In this document: in pieces, positions 24,831 through 34,556 of the stretch | How positions within the stretch are numbered: the first letter of the stretch is position 1 | How the letters are laid out: each line of letters starts with the position of its first letter | Origin: Flagellimonas eckloniae | GTDB taxonomy: Bacteria > Bacteroidota > Bacteroidia > Flavobacteriales > Flavobacteriaceae | Assembly (NCBI RefSeq): GCF_001413955.1 | Contig: NZ_LCTZ01000002.1 | Span: forward strand, 3,885,501 to 3,949,500 | Direction of reading: 5' to 3' | DNA: 64,000 nucleotides | Notes under the pieces: model-generated | The model's input: the letters and a program-made list of their open reading frames with translations, nothing else | What the model was told of the DNA's origin: nothing | The model's database searches: none | Translations under genes and position numbers: made by a program

Positions 24831-26501
24831 ATGTGCGGAATTGTATGTGCGTTTGATGTCAAGGAAAGTACAGAAGTATTAAGGCCCCAACTTTTGGAAA
24901 TGTCCAAGAAAGTGAGGCATAGAGGACCGGATTGGAGTGGAATTTATTCAGATGATAAGGCAATATTGGCCCATGAGAGGTTGGCAATAGTTGACCCGGC
25001 ATCCGGAAAGCAACCATTGTTCAGTGCGGATGAAAAACTGGTGTTGGCCGCCAATGGCGAGATTTATAACCATAGAGAATTAAGAAAGCAGTTTGAAGGT
25101 AAATATGAATTTAAGACCGAATCTGATTGTGAAATTATTTTGGCGCTGTACCAAGAAAAAGGAGTTGATTTTGTTGACGAACTAAATGGAATTTTTGGTT
25201 TTGCCATATATGATAGCGAAAAGGACGAATACTTCATTGCTCGAGATCATATGGGAATCATTCCATTATATATAGGATGGGATAAAAATGGTACTTTTTA
25301 TGTTGGATCTGAACTTAAGGCATTAGAAGGAACCTGTTCCAAGATTGAACTTTTCCCTCCTGGACATTATTTACATAGTGCCGATGGTGAGTTTAAAAGA
25401 TGGTACAAAAGAGATTGGATGGAGTATGATGCCGTAAAAGAAAATGAAACCAGTATTCAGGAGATAAAGGATGCTTTGGAAGCTGCTGTGCATCGTCAGT
25501 TGATGTCGGATGTGCCATACGGTGTTTTATTGTCTGGTGGTTTGGACTCATCAGTAACCTCTGCGGTTGCTAAAAAGTATTCGCAAATGCGGATTGAATC
25601 AGGAGATACCAAAGAGGCTTGGTGGCCTCAACTACATTCCTTTTCAGTAGGTTTGGAGGGCTCCCCAGATTTGGCCGCGGCCAAATTGGTTGCGGATCAT
25701 ATTGGTACAATACACCATGAAATCAAATTTACCATCCAAGAAGGCCTTGATGCTATAAAAGATGTTATTTATAATCTGGAAACCTATGATATTACTACCA
25801 TTAGAGCTTCTACTCCAATGTATTTGATGGCCAGAGTAATAAAATCGATGGGAATTAAGATGGTGTTATCGGGAGAAGGAGCGGACGAGTTGTTTGGAGG
25901 GTACTTGTACTTCCATAAGGCTCCAAGCCCAAAAGATTTTCATGAAGAAACCGTTAGAAAACTTGATAAATTACATATGTATGATTGCCTTAGGGCCAAT
26001 AAATCGCTTGCCGCATGGGGAATAGAAGGTCGTGTCCCCTTTTTGGACAAGGAGTTTATGGACGTTGCCATGCGTATAAACCCAAAAGATAAAATGATCA
26101 ATGGAGAGCGTATGGAAAAATGGGTGGTTCGCAAAGCTTTTGAAGCCTATCTTCCAGAAAGTGTGGCTTGGAGACAAAAAGAACAATTTTCTGATGGTGT
26201 TGGATACAGCTGGATAGACACGCTGAAAGAATTAGTGGATCAGGAGGTGAGTGATGAGCAATTGGCCAACGCCCATTTCAAATTCCCAATACAAACACCA
26301 ACAACGAAAGAGGAATACTATTACCGTTCCATTTTTGAGTCACATTTTCCGTCAGATGCCGCTGCATTGTGCGTGCCTCAGGAACCTTCTGTGGCCTGTA
26401 GCACCAAAATAGCTTTAGAGTGGGACGAAGCTTTTAAGAACATGAATGATCCATCAGGAAGGGCAGTGGCCAATGTCCATGAAGATGCATACGATAAATA
26501 G
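24831..26501 (+). CDS. asnB: Asparagine synthase B (glutamine-hydrolysing)
   Basis: A 556-residue cytosolic enzyme making asparagine from aspartate, ATP and glutamine. The class II glutaminase domain starts directly with Cys2 (MCGIVCAFD) and contains RHRGPDWSG and AHERLAIVDP. The synthetase domain has the PP-loop LSGGLDSSV at about residue 235, and 'LSGEGADELFGGYLYF' and 'EGRVPFLDKEF' further on. The length matches AsnB of Enterobacteria and Bacteroidota. The 230 bases upstream are extremely AT-rich. A hairpin terminator follows about 60 bases downstream. Confidence 0.97.
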   Translation: MCGIVCAFDVKESTEVLRPQLLEMSKKVRHRGPDWSGIYSDDKAILAHERLAIVDPASGKQPLFSADEKLVLAANGEIYNHRELRKQFEGKYEFKTESDCEIILALYQEKGVDFVDELNGIFGFAIYDSEKDEYFIARDHMGIIPLYIGWDKNGTFYVGSELKALEGTCSKIELFPPGHYLHSADGEFKRWYKRDWMEYDAVKENETSIQEIKDALEAAVHRQLMSDVPYGVLLSGGLDSSVTSAVAKKYSQMRIESGDTKEAWWPQLHSFSVGLEGSPDLAAAKLVADHIGTIHHEIKFTIQEGLDAIKDVIYNLETYDITTIRASTPMYLMARVIKSMGIKMVLSGEGADELFGGYLYFHKAPSPKDFHEETVRKLDKLHMYDCLRANKSLAAWGIEGRVPFLDKEFMDVAMRINPKDKMINGERMEKWVVRKAFEAYLPESVAWRQKEQFSDGVGYSWIDTLKELVDQEVSDEQLANAHFKFPIQTPTTKEEYYYRSIFESHFPSDAAALCVPQEPSVACSTKIALEWDEAFKNMNDPSGRAVANVHEDAYDK

Positions 26502-26559
26502 GCAACCAAATTTTAAGATATGTAGGGTGAAGATGCTGTTTTGTTTCATTTAATTAGTC

Positions 26560-26590
26560 AGAAAAGCCCCTTGGAGAAGGGGCTTTTTGT
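26560..26590 (+). terminator. Terminator after asnB
   Basis: AAAAGCCCCTT-GGAG-AAGGGGCTTTT forms an 11-base perfect stem with a 4-base loop, ending in T's. It separates asnB from gyrB. Confidence 0.9.
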
Positions 26591-26704
26591 TATTCTGCAC
26601 CTATAGTTCGGCGTCTTAAAATCAAGCTTATTTTTCCACATTTATTTGTTGATAACTTAAGGTGTCTGAATGGCTTCAAGTACCTAATTTCATTGGGTAT
26701 TCCT

Positions 26705-26712
26705 TATATTTG
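26705..26712 (+). promoter_or_regulatory. -7 promoter element of gyrB
   Basis: TATATTTG matches TAnnTTTG, 38 bases before the gyrB ATG. No good -33 TTG is seen at the usual distance. The stretch further up (26632-26656) has TTTTTCCACA and GTTGATAA words. Confidence 0.45.
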
Positions 26713-26749
26713 TAGGATTTGAAAATTTCAAGGCAATTAAAGAGAATTT

Positions 26750-28690
26750 ATGAGCGAAGAAGCTAAAAAACCCCAGTATTCAGCAGATAGTATTCAGGCC
26801 CTTGAAGGGATGGAACATGTGCGTATGAGACCTTCAATGTATATTGGAGATGTAGGTACTAGGGGATTGCACCATTTGGTGTATGAAGTTGTGGATAATT
26901 CCATTGATGAAGCCATGGGAGGGTACTGTGATACTATCGATGTAATCATCAATGAAGATAATTCCATAACAACAAAAGATAACGGACGGGGAATTCCGGT
27001 AGGTCTTCACAAAAAGGAAGGAGTTTCGGCCTTAGAAGTTGTTATGACCAAGATTGGGGCTGGAGGTAAGTTTGATAAGGATTCCTATAAAGTTTCAGGT
27101 GGTCTTCATGGTGTAGGGGTTTCCTGTGTAAATGCACTCTCAAGTCATTTAAAAGCTACTGTTTATCGTGAAGGTAAAATTTGGGAGCAAGAATACGAAA
27201 GAGGTAAAACCTTATATCCCGTCAAAAGTGTTGGTGAGAGTAAGGAAACAGGTACCGTAGTAACCTTTATTCCTGATAATACCATTTTTTCACAGACGAC
27301 GGAATATAGTTATGACACCTTGGCAAATAGGATGCGAGAGCTTTCTTATTTGAACAAGGGAATAACAATAACACTCACAGATAAAAGAAATAAGGACGAA
27401 AAAGGAGAATATATTTCTGAAACGTTCCATTCTCAAGAAGGATTAAAAGAGTTTATACGATTTTTGGATGAAACTCGGGAGCCTCTTATTCAAAAGGTTA
27501 TCTCTATGGAAGGAGAGAAAAATGGCATCCCTGTTGAAGTGGCGATGATATACAATACCGGTTTTTCAGAAAATCTGCATTCCTATGTCAACAACATTAA
27601 TACACATGAAGGAGGAACACATTTATCAGGTTTCAGAAGAGGATTGACAGGTACGCTTAAAAAGTATGCTGACAATTCAGGCTTACTTGATAAATTAAAG
27701 TTTGAAATCTCTGGAGATGATTTTAGGGAAGGTCTGACGGCAATCGTGTCAGTCAAGGTGGCTGAACCCCAGTTTGAGGGTCAAACAAAAACTAAACTGG
27801 GTAACCGAGAAGTGACCAGTGCGGTAAGTCAGTCAGTTTCAGAAATGCTGACGAATTATCTGGAAGAACATCCAGATGATGCCAAGCAAATCGTTGAGAA
27901 GGTAAAGCTAGCAGCTCAAGCAAGACATGCAGCGGCCAAGGCTCGCGAAATGGTTCAGCGTAAGAATCCAATGAGCGTTGGAGGGTTACCGGGAAAGCTA
28001 TCCGATTGTTCGGAACAAGACCCAACCAAATGTGAGGTTTTCTTGGTAGAGGGAGATTCTGCAGGAGGTACGGCAAAACAAGGAAGAGATAGAAACTTTC
28101 AGGCCATATTACCTTTAAGAGGTAAAATCCTGAACGTTGAAAAAGCCATGCAGCATAAGGTTTTTGAAAACGAAGAAATTAAAAATATCTACACGGCTCT
28201 TGGTGTCACTATTGGAACCGAAGAAGATAGTAAAGCATTGAACCTTGAAAAATTACGTTACCACAAGGTGGTGATTATGTGTGATGCGGATGTGGATGGG
28301 AGCCATATTGAGACTCTGATTCTAACTTTCTTTTTCAGGTATATGCGTGAGTTGATAGAAGGCGGACATGTTTATATTGCTACCCCACCATTATATTTAG
28401 TGAAAAAAGGGACCAAGCGAAGATATGCATGGACCGACGCCGAACGTGATGAAATTATAGAATCCATGAATGGTGGAGCTGGTATTCAGCGATATAAAGG
28501 TCTGGGTGAAATGAATGCAGAACAATTGTGGGATACTACAATGAATCCTGATTTTAGAACTTTAAGACAGGTTACCATAGATAATGCTACAGAATCTGAC
28601 CGCATCTTCTCAATGTTGATGGGGGATGAGGTACCGCCAAGGCGAGAATTTATAGAGAAAAATGCCGTTTATGCGAACATAGATGTATAA
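26750..28690 (+). CDS. gyrB: DNA gyrase subunit B
   Basis: A 646-residue ATPase subunit of DNA gyrase, which with GyrA introduces negative supercoils. The GHKL ATPase shows EVVDNSIDEAMGG (catalytic Glu), DNGRGIPVG and 'GGLHGVGVSCVNALS'. A transducer domain follows, then the Toprim domain with LVEGDSAGGTAKQGRDR at about 432-448 and MCDADVDGSHI, and the C-terminal 'IQRYKGLGEMNAEQLWDTTM' tail. The gyrase assignment over ParE rests on the length, the QRYKGLGEMN...LW tail and overall likeness to Bacteroidota GyrB; ParE is the only alternative. It is monocistronic, with a terminator on each side. Confidence 0.96.
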   Translation: MSEEAKKPQYSADSIQALEGMEHVRMRPSMYIGDVGTRGLHHLVYEVVDNSIDEAMGGYCDTIDVIINEDNSITTKDNGRGIPVGLHKKEGVSALEVVMTKIGAGGKFDKDSYKVSGGLHGVGVSCVNALSSHLKATVYREGKIWEQEYERGKTLYPVKSVGESKETGTVVTFIPDNTIFSQTTEYSYDTLANRMRELSYLNKGITITLTDKRNKDEKGEYISETFHSQEGLKEFIRFLDETREPLIQKVISMEGEKNGIPVEVAMIYNTGFSENLHSYVNNINTHEGGTHLSGFRRGLTGTLKKYADNSGLLDKLKFEISGDDFREGLTAIVSVKVAEPQFEGQTKTKLGNREVTSAVSQSVSEMLTNYLEEHPDDAKQIVEKVKLAAQARHAAAKAREMVQRKNPMSVGGLPGKLSDCSEQDPTKCEVFLVEGDSAGGTAKQGRDRNFQAILPLRGKILNVEKAMQHKVFENEEIKNIYTALGVTIGTEEDSKALNLEKLRYHKVVIMCDADVDGSHIETLILTFFFRYMRELIEGGHVYIATPPLYLVKKGTKRRYAWTDAERDEIIESMNGGAGIQRYKGLGEMNAEQLWDTTMNPDFRTLRQVTIDNATESDRIFSMLMGDEVPPRREFIEKNAVYANIDV

Positions 28691-28708
28691 ATAACGCCTG
28701 TTTACAAC

Positions 28709-28738
28709 AAAAACTCGCCCATACAAGGCGAGTTTTTT
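28709..28738 (+). terminator. Terminator after gyrB
   Basis: AAACTCGCC and GGCGAGTTT form a 9-base stem with a 7-base loop followed by T's, 20 bases after the gyrB stop. Confidence 0.88.
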
Positions 28739-28761
28739 AGTTTTAGGAAAAATTTTACAAG

Positions 28762-29772
28762 ATGAAAAGAATAATTCTTTTGTTCGCATTATGTAGTTTT
28801 TCCATAGGAATGGCTCAATCTAATTTAAATGACCTTTTGGCCGCAGGTTTAAATGACGCAGAGCGGTTTACCAATGATTGGATGGCCCCAATGACAGAAG
28901 CAGGAATCTATAGCATCTCTAACGGATGGTACAATTCTGCAGATGCCAAACCATTGGGCGGATTTGAAATTTCAATTATTGGAAATATCACCGGTTTTAA
29001 AAACAAGGATGATAAAAAGACCTTTACCTTAAATACTGCGGATTATGAAAATCTTCAGTTTGTTGATGCAAGTACTTCAAAAGAAGTAGCAACGGCTTTA
29101 GGGGATATTGAGGGAATTGATGTTGCAATTAATGCAACTATTGAAGGACAGCAGGTAACCACACAGTTTGAACTGCCATCTGGTTTGTCCTCAGAAGATT
29201 TAAATTTTATTCCTTCAGGATACATTCAAGCAAGCGTAGGTTTAATAAAGGGAACTGAGATAAAAGCTCGGTTTTTGCCTAAAATAAACACAGATGATGT
29301 TTCAGTGGGACTGTATGGTTTTGGTATTCAACATGATTTTACCAAACACCTTCCAGCTGATAAATTGCTTCCTGTAGCAATCTCTGCAGTGATTGGCTAT
29401 ACCAATCTGAGTGGTGAATATGATTTTACCAGCACAGGGGTTGTTAACGGGGAAAACCAGCGTATTGATGCTCAGTTCAGCTCATGGAATTTTAGTGCCG
29501 TAGTCTCTACACGTTTGCCTGTAATCAATTTTTATGGAGGATTGAATTATATCACCGGAAAATCAGATATCGATATTTTGGGGACATACGAAGTTGAAAC
29601 AACAGGCGCTCCGATTGTTTATGATGACCCGTTTGCCATTAGTAACAAGGTAAGTGGGGTATCTGCAAACATCGGGACAAAACTGAAACTAGGCTTTTTT
29701 AGAATAAATGCCGATTACAACATTGCTGAATTTAGCACTTTTACCTTTGGCGTCAATTTTGGATTTAGATAA
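28762..29772 (+). CDS. DUF6588 outer-membrane-like protein
   Basis: A 336-residue exported protein (signal peptide MKRIILLFALCSFSIGMAQ) of the Bacteroidota DUF6588 family: NDAERFTNDWMAPMTEAGIYSISNGWYNSADAKPLGGFEI is the usual N-terminal part. The remainder alternates like a small beta-barrel (KARFLPKI, VGLYGFGIQHDFTKHLP, 'VISAVIGYTNL') and ends with FTFGVNFGFR, an aromatic end consistent with outer-membrane insertion. Function is unknown. It follows gyrB behind a terminator and is itself followed by a two-way terminator. Confidence 0.8.
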   Translation: MKRIILLFALCSFSIGMAQSNLNDLLAAGLNDAERFTNDWMAPMTEAGIYSISNGWYNSADAKPLGGFEISIIGNITGFKNKDDKKTFTLNTADYENLQFVDASTSKEVATALGDIEGIDVAINATIEGQQVTTQFELPSGLSSEDLNFIPSGYIQASVGLIKGTEIKARFLPKINTDDVSVGLYGFGIQHDFTKHLPADKLLPVAISAVIGYTNLSGEYDFTSTGVVNGENQRIDAQFSSWNFSAVVSTRLPVINFYGGLNYITGKSDIDILGTYEVETTGAPIVYDDPFAISNKVSGVSANIGTKLKLGFFRINADYNIAEFSTFTFGVNFGFR

Positions 29773-29794
29773 AACAAATAACCAACCATAACTA

Positions 29795-29828
29795 AAAATG
29801 CCCCGTTAAAAAAGATGGGGCATTTTAT
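29795..29828. terminator. Two-way terminator between DUF6588 and lipoprotein genes
   Basis: AAAATGCCCC and GGGGCATTTT flank a 12-base loop. A and T runs on both sides suit the convergent genes at 29772 and 29851. Confidence 0.8.
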
Positions 29829-29850
29829 TTTCATATGGATGTCTTCTGGT

Positions 29851-30219
29851 TTATTCCCTAGTGGCGAAGACAGAACCGTTTTCCAGGGCTAAAACTTCTG
29901 AATCATTGGATTCCTCTAAACTTACAGAAACATCATTTACTTCGTCGTCTGAATAAATAATGGAATAAACGCCACTTTCTTCGGACCACTTAAAATCTGT
30001 ATAAAAAATAAGATGGGAATTGGAATAACTTTGGTATCTACCTAAGTATACGTCATTGAAAATCCACTCTTCCCGTGTGGTATTTTCACTTTTGCTATCA
30101 ATTGTAGAACTGCCTCGTGCCCAGACGCCTAAAATAGGGTCATTATTTTCAGGGATACTGGTACAGTTGCTTATCGCAATTATACATACAATTGACAATA
30201 ATGAAAAGAGCTTTTTCAT
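29851..30219 (-). CDS. Hypothetical small lipoprotein
   Basis: A 122-residue lipoprotein (SIVCIIAISNC, Cys19). The mature part (DPILGVWARGSS, TREEWIFNDVYLGRYQSYSNSHLIFYTDFKW, GVYSIIYSDD) has the look of a lipocalin-like or META-type small beta-barrel common among Bacteroidota lipoproteins, in which 'GvW' opens the first strand. That is a fold guess only. It is monocistronic, and its upstream region is shared with the divergent mdh gene. Confidence 0.65.
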   Translation of the reverse strand: MKKLFSLLSIVCIIAISNCTSIPENNDPILGVWARGSSTIDSKSENTTREEWIFNDVYLGRYQSYSNSHLIFYTDFKWSEESGVYSIIYSDDEVNDVSVSLEESNDSEVLALENGSVFATRE

Positions 30220-30429
30220 AGGTAAGTAGGTTAAACGTAATTTGGGACTATTATAACGCTGATTTATGAAAAACTATTGTTACAAATTCGATGTATGGTA
30301 TGACTTGCTTTTATTTCATCGTTGAATTACATATTTTGTTAACATTACGTTTCATTTACTTACAAGAAAACAAGAAAACAGACATACTCTAAAATGCCAA
30401 AAGTCAGGTTTTTTCTGATTTAAATGCCT

Positions 30430-30437
30430 TATTTTTG
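30430..30437 (+). promoter_or_regulatory. -7 promoter element of mdh
   Basis: TATTTTTG matches TAnnTTTG and lies 27 bases before the mdh ATG at 30464, which supports that start over the in-frame alternative at 30437 lying inside the promoter. Confidence 0.5.
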
Positions 30438-30463
30438 TGCGATTCAAATTTAAACCTAGAAAA

Positions 30464-31390
30464 ATGAAAATTACCGTAGTTGGAGCAGGCGCTGTTGGCG
30501 CTAGTTGTGCCGAATATATTGCAATGAAAAATTTTGCATCAGAAGTTGTATTGTTGGATATTAAGGAAGGATATGCCGAAGGAAAGGCGATGGATTTGAT
30601 GCAGACGGCCTCACTAAATGGGTTTGATACCAAAATTACCGGGAGTACCAGTGATTATTCAAAAACTGCAGGTAGCGATATTGCCGTTATTACTTCGGGA
30701 ATTCCTAGGAAACCAGGGATGACGCGTGAAGAACTTATAGGGATCAATGCAGGAATCGTAAAGACGGTATCTTCTAGTCTTATTGAGCATTCTCCCAATG
30801 TTATTTTGATTGTGGTAAGTAATCCTATGGATACAATGACCTATTTGGTACATAAAACTACAGGTTTGCCAAAACATAAGATTATTGGTATGGGCGGTGC
30901 TTTGGACAGTGCCCGTTTTAAATATAGATTAGCAGAAGCATTGGAAGCACCTATTTCTGACGTTGATGGGATGGTAATTGGTGGTCATAGCGATAAAGGG
31001 ATGGTGCCGTTAATTGGTCACGCAACTAGAAATAGCGTTAAAGTTTCCGAATTTTTGGCAGAAAACCGCATGCAACAAGTGGTAGAGGACACTAAGGTTG
31101 GTGGTGCCACTTTAACAAAACTATTGGGAACCAGTGCTTGGTATGCGCCAGGAGCCGCCGTTTCAGGATTGGTTCAGGCAATTGCTTGTGATCAGAAAAA
31201 AATGTTCCCATGTTCAACACTTTTGGAAGGGGAATATGGATTGGAAGATTTATGCATTGGAGTTCCCGTACTGTTGGGAAGAAATGGTATAGAAAAGGTT
31301 GTGGAGATAGAATTGAGTGATGCTGAAAAGGCAAAAATGCAGGAAAGTGCTGAAGGGGTTAAAAAAACCAACGGGCTGCTTCAGTTCTAA
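30464..31390 (+). CDS. mdh: Malate dehydrogenase
   Basis: A 308-residue NAD-dependent enzyme converting malate to oxaloacetate in the TCA cycle. It belongs to the LDH-like MDH group found in Bacteroidota. The Rossmann loop is VVGAGAVGASCAEY (5-18), the NAD-specific acidic end of strand 2 is LLDIKEG, the active loop is SGIPRKPGMTREEL with two substrate-binding Arg, VVSNPMDTMTYL follows, and the catalytic His lies in GGHSDKGMVPL. The ATG at 30464 starts right at the Rossmann strand (MKITVVGAG), as is normal; the earlier start adds unlikely codons. A perfect 10-base stem follows the gene. Confidence 0.96.
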   Translation: MKITVVGAGAVGASCAEYIAMKNFASEVVLLDIKEGYAEGKAMDLMQTASLNGFDTKITGSTSDYSKTAGSDIAVITSGIPRKPGMTREELIGINAGIVKTVSSSLIEHSPNVILIVVSNPMDTMTYLVHKTTGLPKHKIIGMGGALDSARFKYRLAEALEAPISDVDGMVIGGHSDKGMVPLIGHATRNSVKVSEFLAENRMQQVVEDTKVGGATLTKLLGTSAWYAPGAAVSGLVQAIACDQKKMFPCSTLLEGEYGLEDLCIGVPVLLGRNGIEKVVEIELSDAEKAKMQESAEGVKKTNGLLQF

Positions 31391-31415
31391 ACTTTGATAC
31401 ATTTTAATATTTAAA

Positions 31416-31446
31416 ATAAATGGGCAGGAGACTGCCCATTTGCAAT
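31416..31446 (+). terminator. Hairpin after mdh
   Basis: AAATGGGCAG-GAGA-CTGCCCATTT is a perfect 10-base stem with a 4-base loop. The T-run is short, so termination may be partial. Confidence 0.7.
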
Positions 31447-31460
31447 TCCCCTAAATTCTA

Positions 31461-31491
31461 TTGGCAAATCCTGTTGGAAATGATATATTTG
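31461..31491 (+). promoter_or_regulatory. Primary-sigma promoter of secDF
   Basis: TTG at 31461-31463, 20 bases, then TATATTTG at 31484-31491. It is a good match to the Bacteroidota consensus, with the secDF ATG 39 bases downstream. Confidence 0.6.
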
Positions 31492-31529
31492 CACGCTGTT
31501 TAAGAAAACTTCTAAAAATTTAACAATCA

Positions 31530-34493
31530 ATGCAAAATAAAGGACTTATAAAGCTTTTCGCGCTCCTTTTTGGTTTGGTAAGTATTTATCAGCTTTCCTA
31601 TACTTTCATCGCAAGTAAGTTGGAAAAGGATGCTGAAACCTATGCTGTTAGCCAAATTTCGGAAGCTGAAGAAGATTATGTGGCAAAGCGTGAGGCTTTA
31701 GAAGCATCATATCTAGATTCGATTGGTAGTAATCCGGTTTTGGGATATACCAGCTATGATGATGCGAAGAAAAAGGAATTGAACAAGGGATTGGACCTTA
31801 AGGGAGGTATAAATGTAACCCTTCAGATTTCGGTAAAAGATATCTTGAAAGGTCTTGCAAACAATACTAAGAATCCAATTTTCAACAAAGCTTTGGCAGA
31901 TGCCGATGATGCTTCCAAGAATAGCCCGGATACGTATTTGGAGTTATTTTTCGATGCCTTCGACAATATAAAAGGAGATGCTAAGCTTGCTTCCCCTGAT
32001 ATTTTTGCAAACAAGGGATTAAGTGATGTCATCAATTTTCAAATGACGGATGATGAGGTAAAACCAATCATTAGGACAAAGATTGATGAGTCAATAGTTT
32101 CTGCTTTTGAAGTACTCCGCGAGCGTATTGATGGTTTTGGAGTAACACAACCCAATATTCAAAGGGAAGGGAATTCTGGACGTATTTTGGTGGAATTACC
32201 AGGAGCTAGAGACATTGCAAGGGCTCAAGAACTATTGTCAAGTACGGCCCAATTGGAATTCTGGGAAACCTACTCACAAAGTAACCAGAGTATAGGTACC
32301 TTTTTTATCAATGCAAATGAAAAACTAAAAGAGATTTTAGAACCGGTTGAAACTGAGGAAGAAATTTCTAAACCGGAATCTGAAATTGATTCCTTATTAT
32401 CAGATGTTGCACAAGATTCTTTGGACTTAAGCACACAGGTAAACCCATTGTTGAGCAAATTGATTCCTGCAAGTCCAGGTAGTCATGCAATTGCGAGGGT
32501 ATTGGTTACAGATACTGCAGAAATCGGTGGATACCTGAGAATGCGCGAAATCAAAAGACTTTTACCTAATGATGTACAGTTTACGAAATTCCTTTGGGAG
32601 CGATCGGCCAAAGATTCTGAATTGGCCGAATTGTACGCCTTAAAGTCTAATAGAGATAATACTCCTAGAATAAGTGGAGATGTAGTTTCTGATGCCCAAG
32701 ATACGTTTGACCAATTCAACAAGCCTGCCGTAAGCATGACTATGAATACAAGAGGGGCAAAGGAATGGGAAAAGTTGACCGGAGATGCTTTCAACAACCA
32801 AACAGGTATTGCCATTGTATTGGATAACAAAGTATACACTGCTCCAGGAGTTTCTACAGGACCAATATCTGGTGGTCGTTCGGAGATTACGGGAACATTT
32901 TCAGTAAATGAAACCAAAGATATCGCTAACGTATTGCGTGCAGGTAAATTACCAGCTTCCGCAGAAATCATTCAATCAGAAGTTGTTGGTCCATCTTTAG
33001 GGCAAGAAGCTATTGATAGTGGCTTTATGTCTTTCTTGATTGCAATGGCATTTGTATTGGTATGGATGGTTTTCTACTATGGAAAAGCCGGAATCTTTGC
33101 AGATATTGCCTTAATACTTAACATCCTATTAATCTTTGGAGTACTGACAAGCTTAGGCGCAGTATTGACTTTACCTGGTATTGCCGGTATCGTTTTGACC
33201 ATTGGTATGTCGGTAGATGCCAACGTACTTATATTTGAACGAATTAAGGAGGAATTGGCGCGTGGTAAAGGAAAAGCTCAAGCCGTTGCCGATGGTTTCA
33301 GTAATGCATTGTCCTCTATTTTAGATGCAAACATTACAACTGGTCTTACAGCGATTATACTTTTCATCTTCGGTTCAGGTCCTATTAAAGGATTTGCTAC
33401 TACCTTATTGATAGGTATTGTTACTTCTTTGTTTACTGCAATCTTTATTACTCGTTTGTTGGTAGATTGGTATGTTGCCAAAAAGGGAAGAAGCTTGGAT
33501 TTTTCAACAGGATTGACCAAGAACTTGTTCACGAATATGAAGATCAATTTCTTGGGCAAACGTAAGATAGCTTATGTTGTTTCTTTTATTCTTGTTGGAG
33601 TCGGAGTATTCTCATTATTCACAACAGGATTGCAACAAGGAGTTGATTTTGTTGGTGGACGTTCTTATCAAATCCGTTTTGAAAAGGCCGTTAATCCATC
33701 AGAAATTGCTTCAGAACTAAATACTGTATTCGGTAGCGGAACCAATGTGAAAACTTTCGGAGAGGCAAATCAGATTAAAGTAACCACTCCATATAAGGTA
33801 GATGTTGAAGGTATAGAGGTGGATAATGAAATTCAAGATAAATTATATACAGCACTTCAAAACTACTTGCCAGATGGCACTTCTTTTGAAGACTTTACCG
33901 TTGGGGCCTCTGAAAAATCAATAGGTATCTTGCAATCTGTAAAAGTTGGTCCAACCATAGCTGATGATATTAAGAATAACGCCTTTTTGGCAATTATTGG
34001 CTCACTGGCGGTTGTATTCCTATACATCTTATTACGATTTAGAAAATGGCAGTTCTCATTGGGTGCTGTTGTTGCGGTTTTCCATGATGTAATGATTGTG
34101 TTGGGAATCTTCTCACTAACTGGAAGTATCATGCCGTTTAATATGGAAATAGACCAAGCATTTATAGCCGCAATCCTTACCGTAATAGGGTACTCTCTGA
34201 ATGATACGGTGGTTGTTTTTGACCGTATTCGTGAGATTGTGAACCTTAAGGGGTGGAATAATGGAGAAAATATCAATCAAGCATTGAATAGTACATTGAG
34301 CCGTACATTGAACACTTCTTTAACCACATTGATAGTGCTGTTGGCCATCTTTACATTTGGAGGAGAAAGTCTACAAGGATTTATGTTTGCTATGATTGTT
34401 GGTGTGTTGGTAGGTACCTACTCATCTGTGTTTATTGCAACACCGATTATGTTCGATGCCCTAAAAAAGAAAATAGCTGGAGCTGACGAATAA
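31530..34493 (+). CDS. secDF: SecD-SecF fusion, preprotein translocase accessory subunit
   Basis: A 987-residue inner-membrane protein joining SecD and SecF in one chain, as in other Bacteroidota. It uses the proton gradient to help pull exported proteins through SecYEG. An N-terminal membrane helix is followed by the SecD motif DLKGGINVTLQ, a large periplasmic P1 region (FEVLRERIDGFGVTQPNIQREG, 'LVELPGARD'), then 'IVLDNKVYTAPGV..GPISGGRSEITG' and six membrane segments with 'GMSVDANVLIFERIKEEL'. The SecF half starts near residue 660 with 'QGVDFVGGRSYQIRF' and contains 'GYSLNDTVVVFDRIRE'. It is monocistronic, with a good promoter and terminator. Confidence 0.97.
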   Translation: MQNKGLIKLFALLFGLVSIYQLSYTFIASKLEKDAETYAVSQISEAEEDYVAKREALEASYLDSIGSNPVLGYTSYDDAKKKELNKGLDLKGGINVTLQISVKDILKGLANNTKNPIFNKALADADDASKNSPDTYLELFFDAFDNIKGDAKLASPDIFANKGLSDVINFQMTDDEVKPIIRTKIDESIVSAFEVLRERIDGFGVTQPNIQREGNSGRILVELPGARDIARAQELLSSTAQLEFWETYSQSNQSIGTFFINANEKLKEILEPVETEEEISKPESEIDSLLSDVAQDSLDLSTQVNPLLSKLIPASPGSHAIARVLVTDTAEIGGYLRMREIKRLLPNDVQFTKFLWERSAKDSELAELYALKSNRDNTPRISGDVVSDAQDTFDQFNKPAVSMTMNTRGAKEWEKLTGDAFNNQTGIAIVLDNKVYTAPGVSTGPISGGRSEITGTFSVNETKDIANVLRAGKLPASAEIIQSEVVGPSLGQEAIDSGFMSFLIAMAFVLVWMVFYYGKAGIFADIALILNILLIFGVLTSLGAVLTLPGIAGIVLTIGMSVDANVLIFERIKEELARGKGKAQAVADGFSNALSSILDANITTGLTAIILFIFGSGPIKGFATTLLIGIVTSLFTAIFITRLLVDWYVAKKGRSLDFSTGLTKNLFTNMKINFLGKRKIAYVVSFILVGVGVFSLFTTGLQQGVDFVGGRSYQIRFEKAVNPSEIASELNTVFGSGTNVKTFGEANQIKVTTPYKVDVEGIEVDNEIQDKLYTALQNYLPDGTSFEDFTVGASEKSIGILQSVKVGPTIADDIKNNAFLAIIGSLAVVFLYILLRFRKWQFSLGAVVAVFHDVMIVLGIFSLTGSIMPFNMEIDQAFIAAILTVIGYSLNDTVVVFDRIREIVNLKGWNNGENINQALNSTLSRTLNTSLTTLIVLLAIFTFGGESLQGFMFAMIVGVLVGTYSSVFIATPIMFDALKKKIAGADE

Positions 34494-34514
34494 AACGTTC
34501 AATACGATTTATAT

Positions 34515-34548
34515 AAAAAAGCCACCCATTTATGGGTGGCTTTTTTAA
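34515..34548. terminator. Two-way terminator between secDF and HEAT gene
   Basis: GCCACCCAT (34521-34529) and ATGGGTGGC (34532-34540) form a perfect 9-base stem flanked by A6 and T6, so it can end transcription from both convergent genes. Confidence 0.92.
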
Positions 34549-34556
34549 TTTAAATT

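Noticed and set aside
26632..26656. TTTTTCCACA and TTGTTGATAA upstream of gyrB as DnaA boxes
   Set aside because: Only two imperfect words; gyrB alone does not mark an origin.
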